This document shows positions 46,496 through 56,737 of a stretch of DNA of 64,000 nucleotides, in pieces; positions within the stretch are counted from its first letter, which is position 1; the number at the start of each line of letters is the position of its first letter. Origin of the DNA: JAHFDS01 sp964593795 (GTDB lineage: Bacteria; Myxococcota_A; Polyangia; JAHFDS01). The stretch covers positions 1 through 64,000 of the forward strand of contig CAZQJC010000221.1 of the NCBI GenBank assembly GCA_964593795.1, read 5' to 3'. A program made the position numbers and the translations under genes. A model generated the notes under the pieces. That model was not told where the DNA came from. It worked only from the letters and a program-made list of their open reading frames with translations, and did not search any database.

Positions 46496-47674
46496 TCAGG
46501 CGCGTACTCGCGCGTTGTCCGCGTAGGCGCCCTCCAGCGCACGAGCCGCTGCGGCGCGCGAGTGGACCAGTTCGAAGCGCGCTCTGGCGCGGTGAGACAG
46601 CTCGGTCAAGCGCTCCTCGGCGCTGCTGACCGCCTCCATTGCCAGCTCCAGCGCGCGGACGTCGCCAGGCGGTACGAGCACGCCTGCGCCGTCGGCGAGC
46701 AGATCAGACATTCCGCCCACATCGGAGCCAATGGTCGGCCGTCCCATGGCCAGCGCCTCGATCACGATGGTCGGGCTCCCTTCGGAGATCGACGGCAACA
46801 CCAGGACGTCGATCGATTCCAGGAACGCGTCGCGCCCCTGCTGAGAGCGGTAAGGGGGCAGCAGAGTGATCACCCCCCCGTACTCGCTCGAGACCGCCTG
46901 CGCGAGCCACGCTCGCTCCGGCCCGTCCCCGGCGACGCGCAGCCGAACCTGTGGACTGCGCCGGACCACACGCGAAAACGCCTCGAACAGCGTGCGAATC
47001 CCCTTCGATTCTTCGATTCGGCTCGCGAATCCGAAGGTGACCGTGGCCGAGGCTTGGTCCCGCACCGGTCTGAGGAGGGGTGACGAATCGGTCGAGGTCG
47101 GCACCACGAACGTGCGGCCGGCAAAAGGGACTCGGCTCTGGAAGAGCGCCTCGATCTTGGGCGATTGCAGGATGACGGCTGGCAAGCGCTGGAGCGGTCG
47201 CCTCGCCAGCTCGTCGTAGGTCGCCGAGAAGTGAGTGCCGAACCGTGGATTGGACACTTCATGGACGATCAACCGATCCGGGGGCACCGCTGACAGCGCC
47301 AGTGGTGTCGCCGGATCCAGGATGGCGTGAACAAGGTCGATTCGCTCGAAACGCAGCCACGCTCTTAAGGCCAACCCGAGGAGCCGGGTCCAGCCGCGGC
47401 GAAAGGGCGTGGGCATGGCGTCGAGGAGCTTGCGGATCGCGCGGAGCTGTGGCTGGTCCTGCAACGACCTTACCTGGACGCCCCTCGCACTGAGGCGTAC
47501 GCGATAGGGATTGTCCGCAGCGCACGGATACACGACCAGCACGGATACCTCGTGCCCCAATTGCTGGGCGGCCACGGCCGCGGAGAACAGCACCTCGGCC
47601 GCGCCGTCGATCTCTCCGATCGCGTTCTTGAAGAAGAGGACCCGGAGCGTGCGCACGCGAACGACCCGCCACAT
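46496..47674 (-). CDS. Family 4 glycosyltransferase
   Basis: A 392-aa GT-B enzyme: VLFFKNAIGEIDGAAEVLF, VVYPCAADNPYRV, then VTFGFASRIEESKGIRTLFEAF, LRVAGDGPERAWL and PSISEGSPTIVIEALAMGRPTIGSD with the family Glu motif. The ATG at 47674 overlaps the start codon of the divergent FkbM gene in a shared CATG, so the true start may be the GTG six codons on (47656). Visibly lower GC than the rfb operon. Confidence 0.88.
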   Translation of the reverse strand: MWRVVRVRTLRVLFFKNAIGEIDGAAEVLFSAAVAAQQLGHEVSVLVVYPCAADNPYRVRLSARGVQVRSLQDQPQLRAIRKLLDAMPTPFRRGWTRLLGLALRAWLRFERIDLVHAILDPATPLALSAVPPDRLIVHEVSNPRFGTHFSATYDELARRPLQRLPAVILQSPKIEALFQSRVPFAGRTFVVPTSTDSSPLLRPVRDQASATVTFGFASRIEESKGIRTLFEAFSRVVRRSPQVRLRVAGDGPERAWLAQAVSSEYGGVITLLPPYRSQQGRDAFLESIDVLVLPSISEGSPTIVIEALAMGRPTIGSDVGGMSDLLADGAGVLVPPGDVRALELAMEAVSSAEERLTELSHRARARFELVHSRAAAARALEGAYADNARVRA

Positions 47675-48575
47675 GATACAGTCAGACGCTGCGGTCGTGC
47701 AGGCATGTGCGGAGTTGAAGAGGCCTGGCCCAACCCTCAGACGAAGGGTTCTGCGGGCCCTGGATCGCACGGGGGGGCGCGGAATCCTCGCGGCTGCCGC
47801 GACCTGGTTCGCGAGGCGCGCGACGGGTGCCGACGTCGAGGTCTACTTCGATGACTTCTGGATCCATCGAATCGGGGCCTTCCATTTTCCCGATGGGCCG
47901 AGGTTCGACTACTACCAGGGAGATCCTTCGCGCTGGAAGGGGCACCCGGAGCGGTGCTTCTCCGACGCCGAGGAGTACTGGTTCTGGCCGGCGAGGCCTG
48001 GCCGCGGAGACGTGGTGCTCGATGTGGGCGCAGGTCGCGGCGAGGACGTCCTGGCGTTCTCTCGGGAGGTCGGCAGCGACGGCAAGGTGATCGCCATCGA
48101 AGCCCACCCGGCGACGTTCGAGCTGCTCCGTCGATTCTGTCAGCTCAACCACCTGGCGAACACGACGCCGTTGCACCTGGCGGCGATGGACACCCCCGGA
48201 ATGGTGAACATGGTCGAAACCGACGATTGGCAGACCCAGTCTGTCGGGCCGGCCTACTCCGCGATGGGTCCCGCCGTGCGGGCGACGACGCTCGATCAAG
48301 TCTGCGAGGATCTCGGGATTACGGACCTCGCGTTCGTGAAGATGAACATCGAGGGCGCCGAACGCTTTGCGCTGAAAGGCATGGAAAAGACCCTTCGCCA
48401 CACGAGGACGATTTGCGTCGCATGCCATGACTTCCTGGCCGATCAGGGCCTCGGCGAGCAGTTCCGCACGCGGGAGCTCGTCGAGGCACTCCTACTCGAG
48501 CGCGGATTTCGCCTGATGACCCGCCGTGACGATCCGCGACCCTACGTGAGGGACCATGTGTTCGGCCTGCGGTAG
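47673..48575 (+). CDS. FkbM-family methyltransferase
   Basis: A 300-aa SAM methyltransferase: VVLDVGAGRGEDVLAFSREV (motif I), VIAIEAHPATFELL, LNHLANTTPLHLAA and LAFVKMNIEGAERFALKGM are FkbM segments. It is probably an O-methyltransferase for a polysaccharide sugar. A second FkbM gene lies at 17969-18871, but the sequences differ widely. The ATG at 47673 clashes with the divergent gene start; GTG 47697 is an alternative that loses eight unconserved residues. GC content is among the lowest of the window. Confidence 0.88.
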   Translation: MIQSDAAVVQACAELKRPGPTLRRRVLRALDRTGGRGILAAAATWFARRATGADVEVYFDDFWIHRIGAFHFPDGPRFDYYQGDPSRWKGHPERCFSDAEEYWFWPARPGRGDVVLDVGAGRGEDVLAFSREVGSDGKVIAIEAHPATFELLRRFCQLNHLANTTPLHLAAMDTPGMVNMVETDDWQTQSVGPAYSAMGPAVRATTLDQVCEDLGITDLAFVKMNIEGAERFALKGMEKTLRHTRTICVACHDFLADQGLGEQFRTRELVEALLLERGFRLMTRRDDPRPYVRDHVFGLR

Positions 48576-48596
48576 CGGTGAGCGGTTGCAGGCGTG

Positions 48597-49418
48597 ATGC
48601 GCCACGCGTTCACCGTCGATGTCGAGGACTGGTACCAAGGCATCCCGGTGGACGCCTCGGTCCGCCGGCACGCGGAGCGCCGGCTGCGCGGGAGCATGGA
48701 GCTCCTGCTCGCGATGCTCGCGCGACGGGGGCACAAGGGGACGTTCTTCCTGCTCGGGCCGGTGGCCGAGGAGTACCCGGCGCTCGTGCGCGAGCTCGCG
48801 GGCGCGGGCCACGAGATCGGCTGCCACGGCTGGTCGCACGATCTCCTCTACACGATGACGCGTGAGCGCTTCGTCGACGAGACGCGGCGGGCCAAGGGCG
48901 TGCTCGAGGACCTCGCGGGTCACCCGGTGGTGGCGTACCGCGCCGCGTACTTCTCGATCACGCGCGCCTCGCTGTGGGCGCTCGAGGAGCTCGCGCGCCT
49001 CGGCTTCCGCTACGACTCGTCGATCTTCCCGGTGCGGAACTGGCGCTACGGCATCCCCGACTTCGATCCTCGCCCGCAGCGCCTGCAGACCCCCGCGGGA
49101 CCGCTGCTCGAGCTGCCGCTCAGCGTCCGGCGAATCGCGGGGCGCAACCTGCCCGTGTCCGGCGGCGCCTATTTCCGGCTCTACCCCTACGCCGTGACAC
49201 GCGCGAACTTCCGCGCCTCCGAGGCGGCCGGGCGGCCCGTCGTCTTCTACCTACACCCCTGGGAGCTCGACCCCGGCCACCCGCGCGTGCGCTTCCACTG
49301 GAAGGCCTGGGCCACGCACTACGCGCGCCTCGGCACGACACGCCCCAAGCTCGAGCGGCTGCTGGGCGATTTCTCCTTCGGCACGCTCGCGGGCACGCTC
49401 GACACGTCGGTGGCGTAG
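48597..49418 (+). CDS. Polysaccharide deacetylase, exosortase-locus (DUF3473) type
   Basis: A 273-aa carbohydrate esterase family 4 protein. HAFTVDVEDWYQ gives the metal-binding acids, GCHGWSHD the histidine pair, AYRAAYFSI and SSIFPVRN follow, and the C-terminal FYLHPWELDPGHPR is the DUF3473 hallmark. Relatives occur in exopolysaccharide loci with PEP-CTERM/exosortase, but no exosortase is seen here. ATG 48597 or GTG 48594 could start it. GC content returns to the high background. Confidence 0.9.
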   Translation: MRHAFTVDVEDWYQGIPVDASVRRHAERRLRGSMELLLAMLARRGHKGTFFLLGPVAEEYPALVRELAGAGHEIGCHGWSHDLLYTMTRERFVDETRRAKGVLEDLAGHPVVAYRAAYFSITRASLWALEELARLGFRYDSSIFPVRNWRYGIPDFDPRPQRLQTPAGPLLELPLSVRRIAGRNLPVSGGAYFRLYPYAVTRANFRASEAAGRPVVFYLHPWELDPGHPRVRFHWKAWATHYARLGTTRPKLERLLGDFSFGTLAGTLDTSVA

Positions 49419-49486
49419 GCCGCCGGCGAGGGCCGTGCGATGATGGGCGCCGGGATGGCCTCGCCCACGCCTCCGATCGGTCTGCC

Positions 49487-50710
49487 TTGAGCGAGCCCGG
49501 CCGCATCGGGCTCGTGCTCGCGGGCGGGGCCGCCCGCGGCGCCTACGAGGTCGGCGTCGTCAAGTACGTGCTCGAGGAGCTCGGCGATCTGCTGGGGCCC
49601 AAGGTCCGATTCGACGTCCTCTGTGGCACGTCGGTGGGCGCGATCAACGCGTGCTTCCTCGCCGGCACCGCCGACCGCGGGCGCGATCGCGCGCGGCTCA
49701 TGTGCGACGCGTGGCGCAGCCTGCGCATCGAAGAGATCGTGCGCATTGGCCTGCTCGACCTCTTCGCGTTCGCGCGCGAGAGCCTGGGAATCCTGCGGGG
49801 GACGCGCCTGCCGATCCGGCGGGGCGGGCTCATCGATCCGTCCGGCCTGCGCAAGGTCGTCGGGCGCGTCGTGCCCTGGCGCCAGATCTCCGCCAACATC
49901 GACGCGGGACACCTCGAGGCGCTCACGGTCTCGACGACGCACGTCGCCTCGGGCGTCACGATGGTGTTCGTCGAGCGGCGAGGCGGCGGCATCCCGAAGT
50001 GGGGCCGCGATCCGACGGTCATGGCGCGAGCGGCGCACATCACCGCGGACCACGCGCTCGCCTCGGGCGCCATCCCGTTCCTGTTCCCCGCGGTGCGCCT
50101 CGGCGGCGAGTACCACTGCGACGGCGGCTTGCGCCAGAACGTGCCCCTCGGCCCGGCTCGCCGCCTCGGGGCCGAGCGCGTCCTCATCGTGAGCCCGCGC
50201 TACGCGCCGATGGCCGGCGACTTCACGCCGCCGGCGCTCGCGGCCGAGCGCCAGGAGGCGCTGCCGAGCGCGTTCTTCCTGCTCGGCAAGGCGCTCAACG
50301 CGCTGCTCCTCGATCGCGTCGAGAACGACGTGGACCGATTGAAGCGCATCAACGACATCCTCGATGCGGGCGCGCAGACGTGCGGTCCGGGCTTCCTCGA
50401 GGCCATGAACACCCGGCTCGGCGCCAAGCCCGCGCGCCCCATGCGCGCGATGCTCGTGCGCTGCTCCCGCGACATCGGCCGCCACACCGCGGAGTACGTG
50501 CGCTCGCGCGCCTTCGCGCGCGACATCCCCGGCCCCACCGGCTGGGCGCTGCGCTGGCTCGCCGACCGCGAGGCCCCCGACGAGGCGGATCTGCTGTCGT
50601 ACCTGCTCTTCGACGGCCACTTCGCGGGCGACCTCATCCAGCTCGGCTACGAGGACGCGCGCGCCCAGCACGACCGCCTGGTCGAGTTCTTCACGGGCGA
50701 GACGGTTTAG
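49487..50710 (+). CDS. Patatin-like phospholipase
   Basis: A 407-aa lipid acyl hydrolase. The oxyanion loop GGAARGAY is at 13-20, nucleophile Ser49 lies in GTSVGA, and the catalytic Asp212 is in CDGGLRQN. The C-terminal 150 residues are helical without known family. No signal peptide, so likely cytoplasmic or exported by another route. A TTG at 49487 is the only fitting start, as conserved sequence begins at residue 6. It lies 68 bp after the deacetylase. Confidence 0.9.
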   Translation: MSEPGRIGLVLAGGAARGAYEVGVVKYVLEELGDLLGPKVRFDVLCGTSVGAINACFLAGTADRGRDRARLMCDAWRSLRIEEIVRIGLLDLFAFARESLGILRGTRLPIRRGGLIDPSGLRKVVGRVVPWRQISANIDAGHLEALTVSTTHVASGVTMVFVERRGGGIPKWGRDPTVMARAAHITADHALASGAIPFLFPAVRLGGEYHCDGGLRQNVPLGPARRLGAERVLIVSPRYAPMAGDFTPPALAAERQEALPSAFFLLGKALNALLLDRVENDVDRLKRINDILDAGAQTCGPGFLEAMNTRLGAKPARPMRAMLVRCSRDIGRHTAEYVRSRAFARDIPGPTGWALRWLADREAPDEADLLSYLLFDGHFAGDLIQLGYEDARAQHDRLVEFFTGETV

Positions 50711-50774
50711 ACGCGGGCTGGTCCGATCTGAGGGGCGGCATCGGCCACCGAGGCGAGCGAAGCGAGACGCAAGG

Positions 50775-50789
50775 GCGAAGCGAAGCGAA
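50775..50789. repeat. GCGAA short tandem repeat
   Basis: Three perfect GCGAA copies within a wider GCGA-rich block (50754-50803) between convergent genes. It appears to be simple-sequence DNA with no visible gene. Confidence 0.6.
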
Positions 50790-50822
50790 GCGGAGCGAAG
50801 ACGCAGGGAGGGGGGCCCAGTT

Positions 50823-50845
50823 GTGGGCGCCCTCGAGGCGCCCAC
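50823..50845. terminator. Hairpin between convergent patatin and receiver genes
   Basis: A perfect 9-bp stem (50823-50831 with 50837-50845) closes a five-base loop CTCGA. It lies between the patatin stop and the receiver stop. No T-run follows on either side, so it is either a Rho-type or bidirectional stop, or a stabilising 3' hairpin. Confidence 0.55.
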
Positions 50846-50857
50846 TCGCAAGTTGGT

Positions 50858-51253
50858 CTATCGCTCGCGCGACAGCGACCGGCGGAAGGCCAGCTCGTCG
50901 GCGACGCGCGCCTCGAGCTCGCTCGGCAGGAGCGGCTTGTGCAGGATCGCGTGGATGACGCCGGTCGTCAGCAGGCCCCCGACGCCGAGCGGCGCGTAGC
51001 CCGTCAGGAGAAGGCGCACCGTGCCAGGCGTGCGCTCGGCGACCTGCCGGAGCAGGTCCACGCCACGACCGTCGGGCATGCGGTCGTCGGACACGACCAC
51101 GTCGAAGGGCGCGCTCGACCCGAGGATCGCCAGTGCCTCTCCCACCCCCGCCGCGATCGCGACCTCGTAGCGCGGCGTCAGCCCGCGCTGATAGGTCTGA
51201 CGCGCCTCCTCGTCATCATCGACCACGAGGAGGCGCAGCCGCTCTTCCTCCAT
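50858..51253 (-). CDS. Stand-alone response regulator receiver
   Basis: A 131-aa single-domain receiver: acidic pocket Asp12-14, phosphoacceptor Asp56 (VVSDDRMP), Thr84 and Lys106, all in place. No output domain. The SDDRMP form is common in receivers linked to RpfG-like or degenerate regulators. No histidine kinase is adjacent; the next gene is an SDR, 25 bp away on the same strand. ATG 51253 is chosen because it begins the domain. Confidence 0.9.
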   Translation of the reverse strand: MEEERLRLLVVDDDEEARQTYQRGLTPRYEVAIAAGVGEALAILGSSAPFDVVVSDDRMPDGRGVDLLRQVAERTPGTVRLLLTGYAPLGVGGLLTTGVIHAILHKPLLPSELEARVADELAFRRSLSRER

Positions 51254-51278
51254 AGCCGCAGCAGCATAGCATCCCAGC

Positions 51279-52085
<807 letters not shown>

Positions 52086-52142
52086 TTGCGGGGCATCCTA
52101 CCGGTTGCGAGCCTCTGGCGCTCTGCCAACATAGAGGGGATC

Positions 52143-53441
52143 GTGCGCCCCGCCGCCCTGCGACTCCGAGTGCTCGCCCGACGGGTCCGCGATCTCTGGC
52201 CCGTGTCGTCCCTGGGCGCGCTCGTGTGCGCGGCAGCGGCGGGCGGCATCCTCTGGGCGCGCGCGCACCTCGACTACGTGCTCCTCGTCTGCGGCGCGGC
52301 GGGGCTCGCGGTCGTGGGCCTCGCGACGCTGTCCACGGTGCTCGTGGCCGTCATCCTGCGCCAGCGCCTCGGGCGCGCGCTGCGCGTGGCCGGGCCGCCG
52401 CTCGCCGGCGAGACGGGCGTGGACACGCCGACGGGCCTCGCGGTGCCGGGGCCGTGGGCGCACCTGCCGCTCCTCGCCGTCGACATCACGTGGATCCAGC
52501 CTGCTGGCGCCCACGCGCGGCTCGGCGCGGAAGGCGAGGCGGTCATCGCGGGCGCGCGCGCCTCGGTGGACGCGATCGAGCGCCGCTTCGTCGTGCGCGA
52601 CGCGTTCGGCCTCGCGGAGCTCGCGTTCCGCCGCACCGAGCCGAGGCGCGCGCGCTTCCTGCCCGCGATCGGCCGCCTCGGTGGACCGCCGCTCGAACGC
52701 GCCCTCGCGCGCGGCGACGAGCAGCCGCACCCGCACGGCTCGCCCGAGGGCGACCGCGCGGACCTGCGCCGCTACGTCCCCGGCGACTCGCTCCGGCACC
52801 TGCTGTGGAAGACCTACGCGCGCACCGGCCAGCTCATGGTGCGCACGCCCGAGCGCGCGGTGAGCCCTGCGCGGCGCACGCTCGCGTGCCTCTGCACGGG
52901 CGCGGGGGACGAGCCGACGGCCGCCGCCGCGCGCGCCGCCGTCGAGACCGGCGCCCTCGGGCGCGAGTGGGCGCTCGCCGCGGACGGCACGCCCGGCCTC
53001 GAGGCGACCGCTCCCGGCGCCATCGAGGCCATCTGCCGCTCCCGCGGCGCGAGCCCGGGCGAGGTGCTCGAGCGCTTCTTCGCGGAGGTCGCGCGGAGCC
53101 CGGGCGCGCGCGTGGTCCTCTTCGTGCCCGGCCGGCCGGGGCCGTGGCTCGAGCGGCTCGGCCCGCACCTGCGCAAGCACGCCCGCAGCCACGCCCTCGA
53201 CGTCGTCATCGGCGTGGACACGCTCTCGCACGACGCCGCTCCGAGCTGGCTCGCGCGGGTGCTCCTCCGCCCGCAGGCGGCTGCGCCCCCGGCGCGCGAG
53301 CTCGAGGGGGTCCTCGAGCGGCTCTCGGCCGTGGGCGCGAGCGCCATCGTGCTGTCGCGGACCACCGGCCGGGCGTTCCGCCGCCTGCCCCACAAGGCGC
53401 CCCGCGCGGGCGCGCACACCGCCGCCGTGGCGAGCCCATGA
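52143..53441 (+). CDS. DUF58-domain membrane protein
   Basis: A 432-aa protein with two membrane helices near residues 22-65, an extracytoplasmic-like beta region, and the DUF58 motif YVPGDSLRHLLWKTYARTG near residue 215. DUF58 proteins occur with MoxR ATPases and transglutaminase proteins, as here, and are thought to help assemble or modify envelope complexes. GTG 52143 is used. Its end overlaps the transglutaminase start by four bases. Confidence 0.87.
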   Translation: MRPAALRLRVLARRVRDLWPVSSLGALVCAAAAGGILWARAHLDYVLLVCGAAGLAVVGLATLSTVLVAVILRQRLGRALRVAGPPLAGETGVDTPTGLAVPGPWAHLPLLAVDITWIQPAGAHARLGAEGEAVIAGARASVDAIERRFVVRDAFGLAELAFRRTEPRRARFLPAIGRLGGPPLERALARGDEQPHPHGSPEGDRADLRRYVPGDSLRHLLWKTYARTGQLMVRTPERAVSPARRTLACLCTGAGDEPTAAAARAAVETGALGREWALAADGTPGLEATAPGAIEAICRSRGASPGEVLERFFAEVARSPGARVVLFVPGRPGPWLERLGPHLRKHARSHALDVVIGVDTLSHDAAPSWLARVLLRPQAAAPPARELEGVLERLSAVGASAIVLSRTTGRAFRRLPHKAPRAGAHTAAVASP

Positions 53442-55663
53442 GCGCCGCACCGCTCGCGCTCGGCCCCGATCCCGCGCTCGCGCCCGAGCGTCCGCCGCCG
53501 CACGAGCCCATGTCCCTGCGCCTCCTGCGCGCCACCGTGCTCGGCGCGTGCGCGGCGGCGCTCGTGTACGACCTCGCGCTGCCCGCGGGCGTCGTGGCCG
53601 CGGGCCTCGGCGCGGCGCTCGCGGCCCTCTTCGGCGAGCGCCTCGCGCCCCGCCGCCTGCGCACGCCCGTGGTCCTCGCCGGCGCCCTCGTCGCGCCGCT
53701 CGCGTCGTTCTGGCTCGCCGACGCGCTCGTGTCCTCCGCGCCCCTCGCGCGCGCCCTCGGCATCGTCGCCACGGTCTCGCTCGCCGACGCGCTGCGCTTC
53801 GGCCCCGCCGCCCTCGGGCTCGCGCTCGGCAGCCGCCTCCTCGCCACGCGCACGCGCAGCGTCCTCGTCGGCGAGGCGCTCGTCCTCGCGCTCGCGGCCG
53901 CCACGATCGTCGCGCCGCACCGTGAGGGCGCCATCAATCGCCCCTTCGCGATCTCCGATCGCGCGTGGATGCACGGCTACGACCCGGGCCTCGTCTTCCT
54001 CGCCCTCGGCGCCCTCGCGGGCCTCGCGCTCCTGACCTTGCTGGTGCGGCGCGATCGCACCTGGCGCGCGCTGCTCGACCTCGTCGTGGTGGCGCTCCTC
54101 GTGCTCGGCGCCACGCGCCTCGTGCAGCGCTGGGAGCCGCCTCCCCCCAAGCCGTCGGGCGAGCTCGGCCTGACCGGCGACGGCAAGACCCCCGCGGATC
54201 CGAAGGGCGGCACGCCGCGCGGAGCCCGGGGCGCCGGGGGCGCCGCGGCCGGTGCCTCCGGCCAGCCGCCGCCGCCCACGATGGACTTCAAGCAGGAGTA
54301 CTCGAACGAAGGCAAGGCCACCCCCGTCGCGGTCGTGCTCCTGCACGATGACCTCGCGCCGCCCGCGGGCGCGTTCTACTTCCGCCAGGCCGCGTTCTCG
54401 CAGTGGAATGGCCTCCGCCTCGTGGCCGCCACCAAGGACGGCCTCGACGCCGACATCCCCGCGCAGTTCCCGACCTCACGCGCCACCGTGCCGCTCGACC
54501 AGCGCTGGCTCGGCGCGCGCCGGGCGCTCGACACGACGATCGCGATGCTCGTCGAGCACCCGCGCCCCTTCGGCCTCGAAGCCCCGCAGGCGCTCGAACC
54601 CGCGCCGAACCCCGACCCGGCGCGCTTCCGTCGCGTCTACCGCGTGACCTCGCAGGTCCTCGCGCGCGAGTACTCGGCGCTCCTCGGCGAGACCGGCTTC
54701 CCCACCGACCGCGCGCACTACCTCGAGGCGCCCGACGACGCGCGCTACCGCGAGCTCGCCGAGCGCATCGTGGCGCGCCTGCCCGCGCGGTGGCGACACG
54801 CGCCGCTCGCCCAGGCGCTCGCGATCAAGGAGTGGCTCGAGAAGGAGGGCACGTACTCGCGCAAGACCCAGCACGATCCCGGCCCCGATCCCACCGGCGC
54901 CTTCCTGTTCGGCACCCAGGACCACCTCGTCGGCTACTGCGTGCACTTCGCGCACGCGATGACGCTCCTTCTGCGCGCGCGCGGCATCCCCGCGCGCGTG
55001 GCCGCGGGGTACGCGGTCCCCGCGGAGAACCGCGGCGCCGGCTCCACCATCCTGCTGCGCGCCGGCGACGCCCACGCGTGGCCCGAGATCTACCTCCACG
55101 GCGCGGGCTGGGTGGTCGTCGACGTGTCCCCCTCGCGCACGCGCGACGAGCCCGAGCCGCCGCCCGACCCCGAGCTGCAGCGCCTCATGGGCGAGCTCGC
55201 GCGGCAGAAGACCGACCCGCCGATGGAGGACCCCGACCGGCCGAGCCGCTGGCCCTCCGCGATGGATCTGCTGCGCTGGCTGGGCCTGCTCGCCGCCTCG
55301 CTCGGCCTCGGGCTCTACGCCGCCAAGGCCTACCGCCGCCTCTGGCCGCTCGTCGCGCCCGCGCGATCCCTCCCGCGCGTGGCCTACGTCGGCGCGCTCG
55401 ACGCCCTGGCGGACGCGGGCCTGCGGCGAGCGCGCGGCGAGAGCCGCGAGGCCTTCGCCCGCCGCGTCGCCGCCCACGCCCCCGCGTTCGTCCCCCTGTC
55501 GGACCTCCACCTCGAGGCCGCGCTCTCCGCGCACGCGCCGGCCGCGCCGCCGGGGGTTCGCAGCGCGCCGCTCGCGCTCCTCGTCGCCCTCGCGCGCTCG
55601 CGCGGACGCCTCCGTACGCTGATTGGCCTCCTCAACCCGCTGTCCTTCCTCAAGGTGCACTGA
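53438..55663 (+). CDS. Transglutaminase-like membrane protein (DUF3488/TgpA type)
   Basis: A 741-aa protein: about six N-terminal membrane helices (residues 30-230), a Gly/Pro-rich linker, an extracytoplasmic transglutaminase-like domain with Cys501 (GYCVHFAHAMTLLLRARG), His546 and Asp562 as triad, one further helix near 610-630 and a cytoplasmic tail. This is the TgpA architecture. The reaction could be cross-linking or amide hydrolysis in the envelope. MoxR follows directly (no gap). Confidence 0.9.
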   Translation: MSAAPLALGPDPALAPERPPPHEPMSLRLLRATVLGACAAALVYDLALPAGVVAAGLGAALAALFGERLAPRRLRTPVVLAGALVAPLASFWLADALVSSAPLARALGIVATVSLADALRFGPAALGLALGSRLLATRTRSVLVGEALVLALAAATIVAPHREGAINRPFAISDRAWMHGYDPGLVFLALGALAGLALLTLLVRRDRTWRALLDLVVVALLVLGATRLVQRWEPPPPKPSGELGLTGDGKTPADPKGGTPRGARGAGGAAAGASGQPPPPTMDFKQEYSNEGKATPVAVVLLHDDLAPPAGAFYFRQAAFSQWNGLRLVAATKDGLDADIPAQFPTSRATVPLDQRWLGARRALDTTIAMLVEHPRPFGLEAPQALEPAPNPDPARFRRVYRVTSQVLAREYSALLGETGFPTDRAHYLEAPDDARYRELAERIVARLPARWRHAPLAQALAIKEWLEKEGTYSRKTQHDPGPDPTGAFLFGTQDHLVGYCVHFAHAMTLLLRARGIPARVAAGYAVPAENRGAGSTILLRAGDAHAWPEIYLHGAGWVVVDVSPSRTRDEPEPPPDPELQRLMGELARQKTDPPMEDPDRPSRWPSAMDLLRWLGLLAASLGLGLYAAKAYRRLWPLVAPARSLPRVAYVGALDALADAGLRRARGESREAFARRVAAHAPAFVPLSDLHLEAALSAHAPAAPPGVRSAPLALLVALARSRGRLRTLIGLLNPLSFLKVH

Positions 55664-56737
55664 GTGGATCCGACGACCGCCCCGCCCGATCACCCGCCCT
55701 CCCCCGCGGACCCCGCCGTCGAGACGCCCCCCGCGCCCCCGGCCCCTGCCCCGATCGCCGCGCCGGTCGATCCCCTGGCCGGCGCGCGCGACGTCGCGGG
55801 CCGGCTCCGGCGGCGCCTGTCGGCCGCGATCCTCGGCCGCGACGAGGTGATCGAGCTCGTGCTGGTGGCCCTGTTCGCCGACGGCCACGTGCTGCTCGAG
55901 GACTACCCGGGCTCGGGCAAGACCACGCTCGCCAAGGCCCTCGGCGACGCGATCGACGACCCGGCGGCCGGCCTGCCCGGCTTCCGCCGCGTGCAGTTCA
56001 CGCCGGACCTCCTGCCCTCGGACGTCACGGGCGTGACCATCTTCGAGCCCGACACGCGGCAGTTCGTGTTCCGTCCGGGCCCGATCTTCGCGCACGTCGT
56101 GCTCGCCGACGAGGTCAACCGCACCTCGCCCAAGGTGCAGGCCGCGATGCTCGAGGCGATGGCCGAAAAGCAGGTCACCACCGACGCCGGCACGCGCCCG
56201 CTCGACGACCTCTTCTTCGTGATCGCCACGCAGAACCCGCTCGACGTCGCGGGCACCTATCCGCTGCCGGTCGCGCAGCTCGATCGCTTCCTCTTCAAGA
56301 TCCGCATGGAGCACGTGTCGCGGCAGGCCGAGCTCGCGGTCCTCGCCACACTTCGCGAGCGCAAGGCGCCGCCCGAGAGCCCGCGCGTGAGCCGCGACGA
56401 GGTCCTCGCCGCCCGCGCCGCCATCGAGGCGCACGTCCACGTGGCCGAGCCCATCCGCGAGTGCCTGGTCGACGTCGCCGCCGCGCTGCGCGCCGACGAC
56501 CGCGCGCTGCAGGGCATCTCGACGCGGAGCCTCGTCCTCGCGGTGCCCGCCCTGCAGGCGCTCGCGTGCCTGCGCGGCCGCGACTACGTCCGGGGTGAGG
56601 ATCTCGAGACCCTCGCCCCGCGCCTCTTCGCCCACCGCCTCGAGCTCCAGCCGGGCGTCGACGATCCCTCGCCGCTCATCTCCGCGGCCCTCGCGACCGG
56701 CCTCGAGCGCCTCGCCCGGAGGACGCTCCAGCGGTGA
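55664..56737 (+). CDS. MoxR-family AAA+ ATPase
   Basis: A 357-aa ATPase: Walker A YPGSGKTTLAK, Walker B VLADEVNRTSPKVQAAMLEAM, sensor IATQNPLDVAGTYPLPVAQLDRF. The Pro-rich first 45 residues are unusual. MoxR proteins act as chaperones for neighbouring DUF58/VWA proteins; no VWA gene is present. GTG 55664 follows the transglutaminase stop at once; the end overlaps the TPR gene by four bases. Confidence 0.93.
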   Translation: MDPTTAPPDHPPSPADPAVETPPAPPAPAPIAAPVDPLAGARDVAGRLRRRLSAAILGRDEVIELVLVALFADGHVLLEDYPGSGKTTLAKALGDAIDDPAAGLPGFRRVQFTPDLLPSDVTGVTIFEPDTRQFVFRPGPIFAHVVLADEVNRTSPKVQAAMLEAMAEKQVTTDAGTRPLDDLFFVIATQNPLDVAGTYPLPVAQLDRFLFKIRMEHVSRQAELAVLATLRERKAPPESPRVSRDEVLAARAAIEAHVHVAEPIRECLVDVAAALRADDRALQGISTRSLVLAVPALQALACLRGRDYVRGEDLETLAPRLFAHRLELQPGVDDPSPLISAALATGLERLARRTLQR

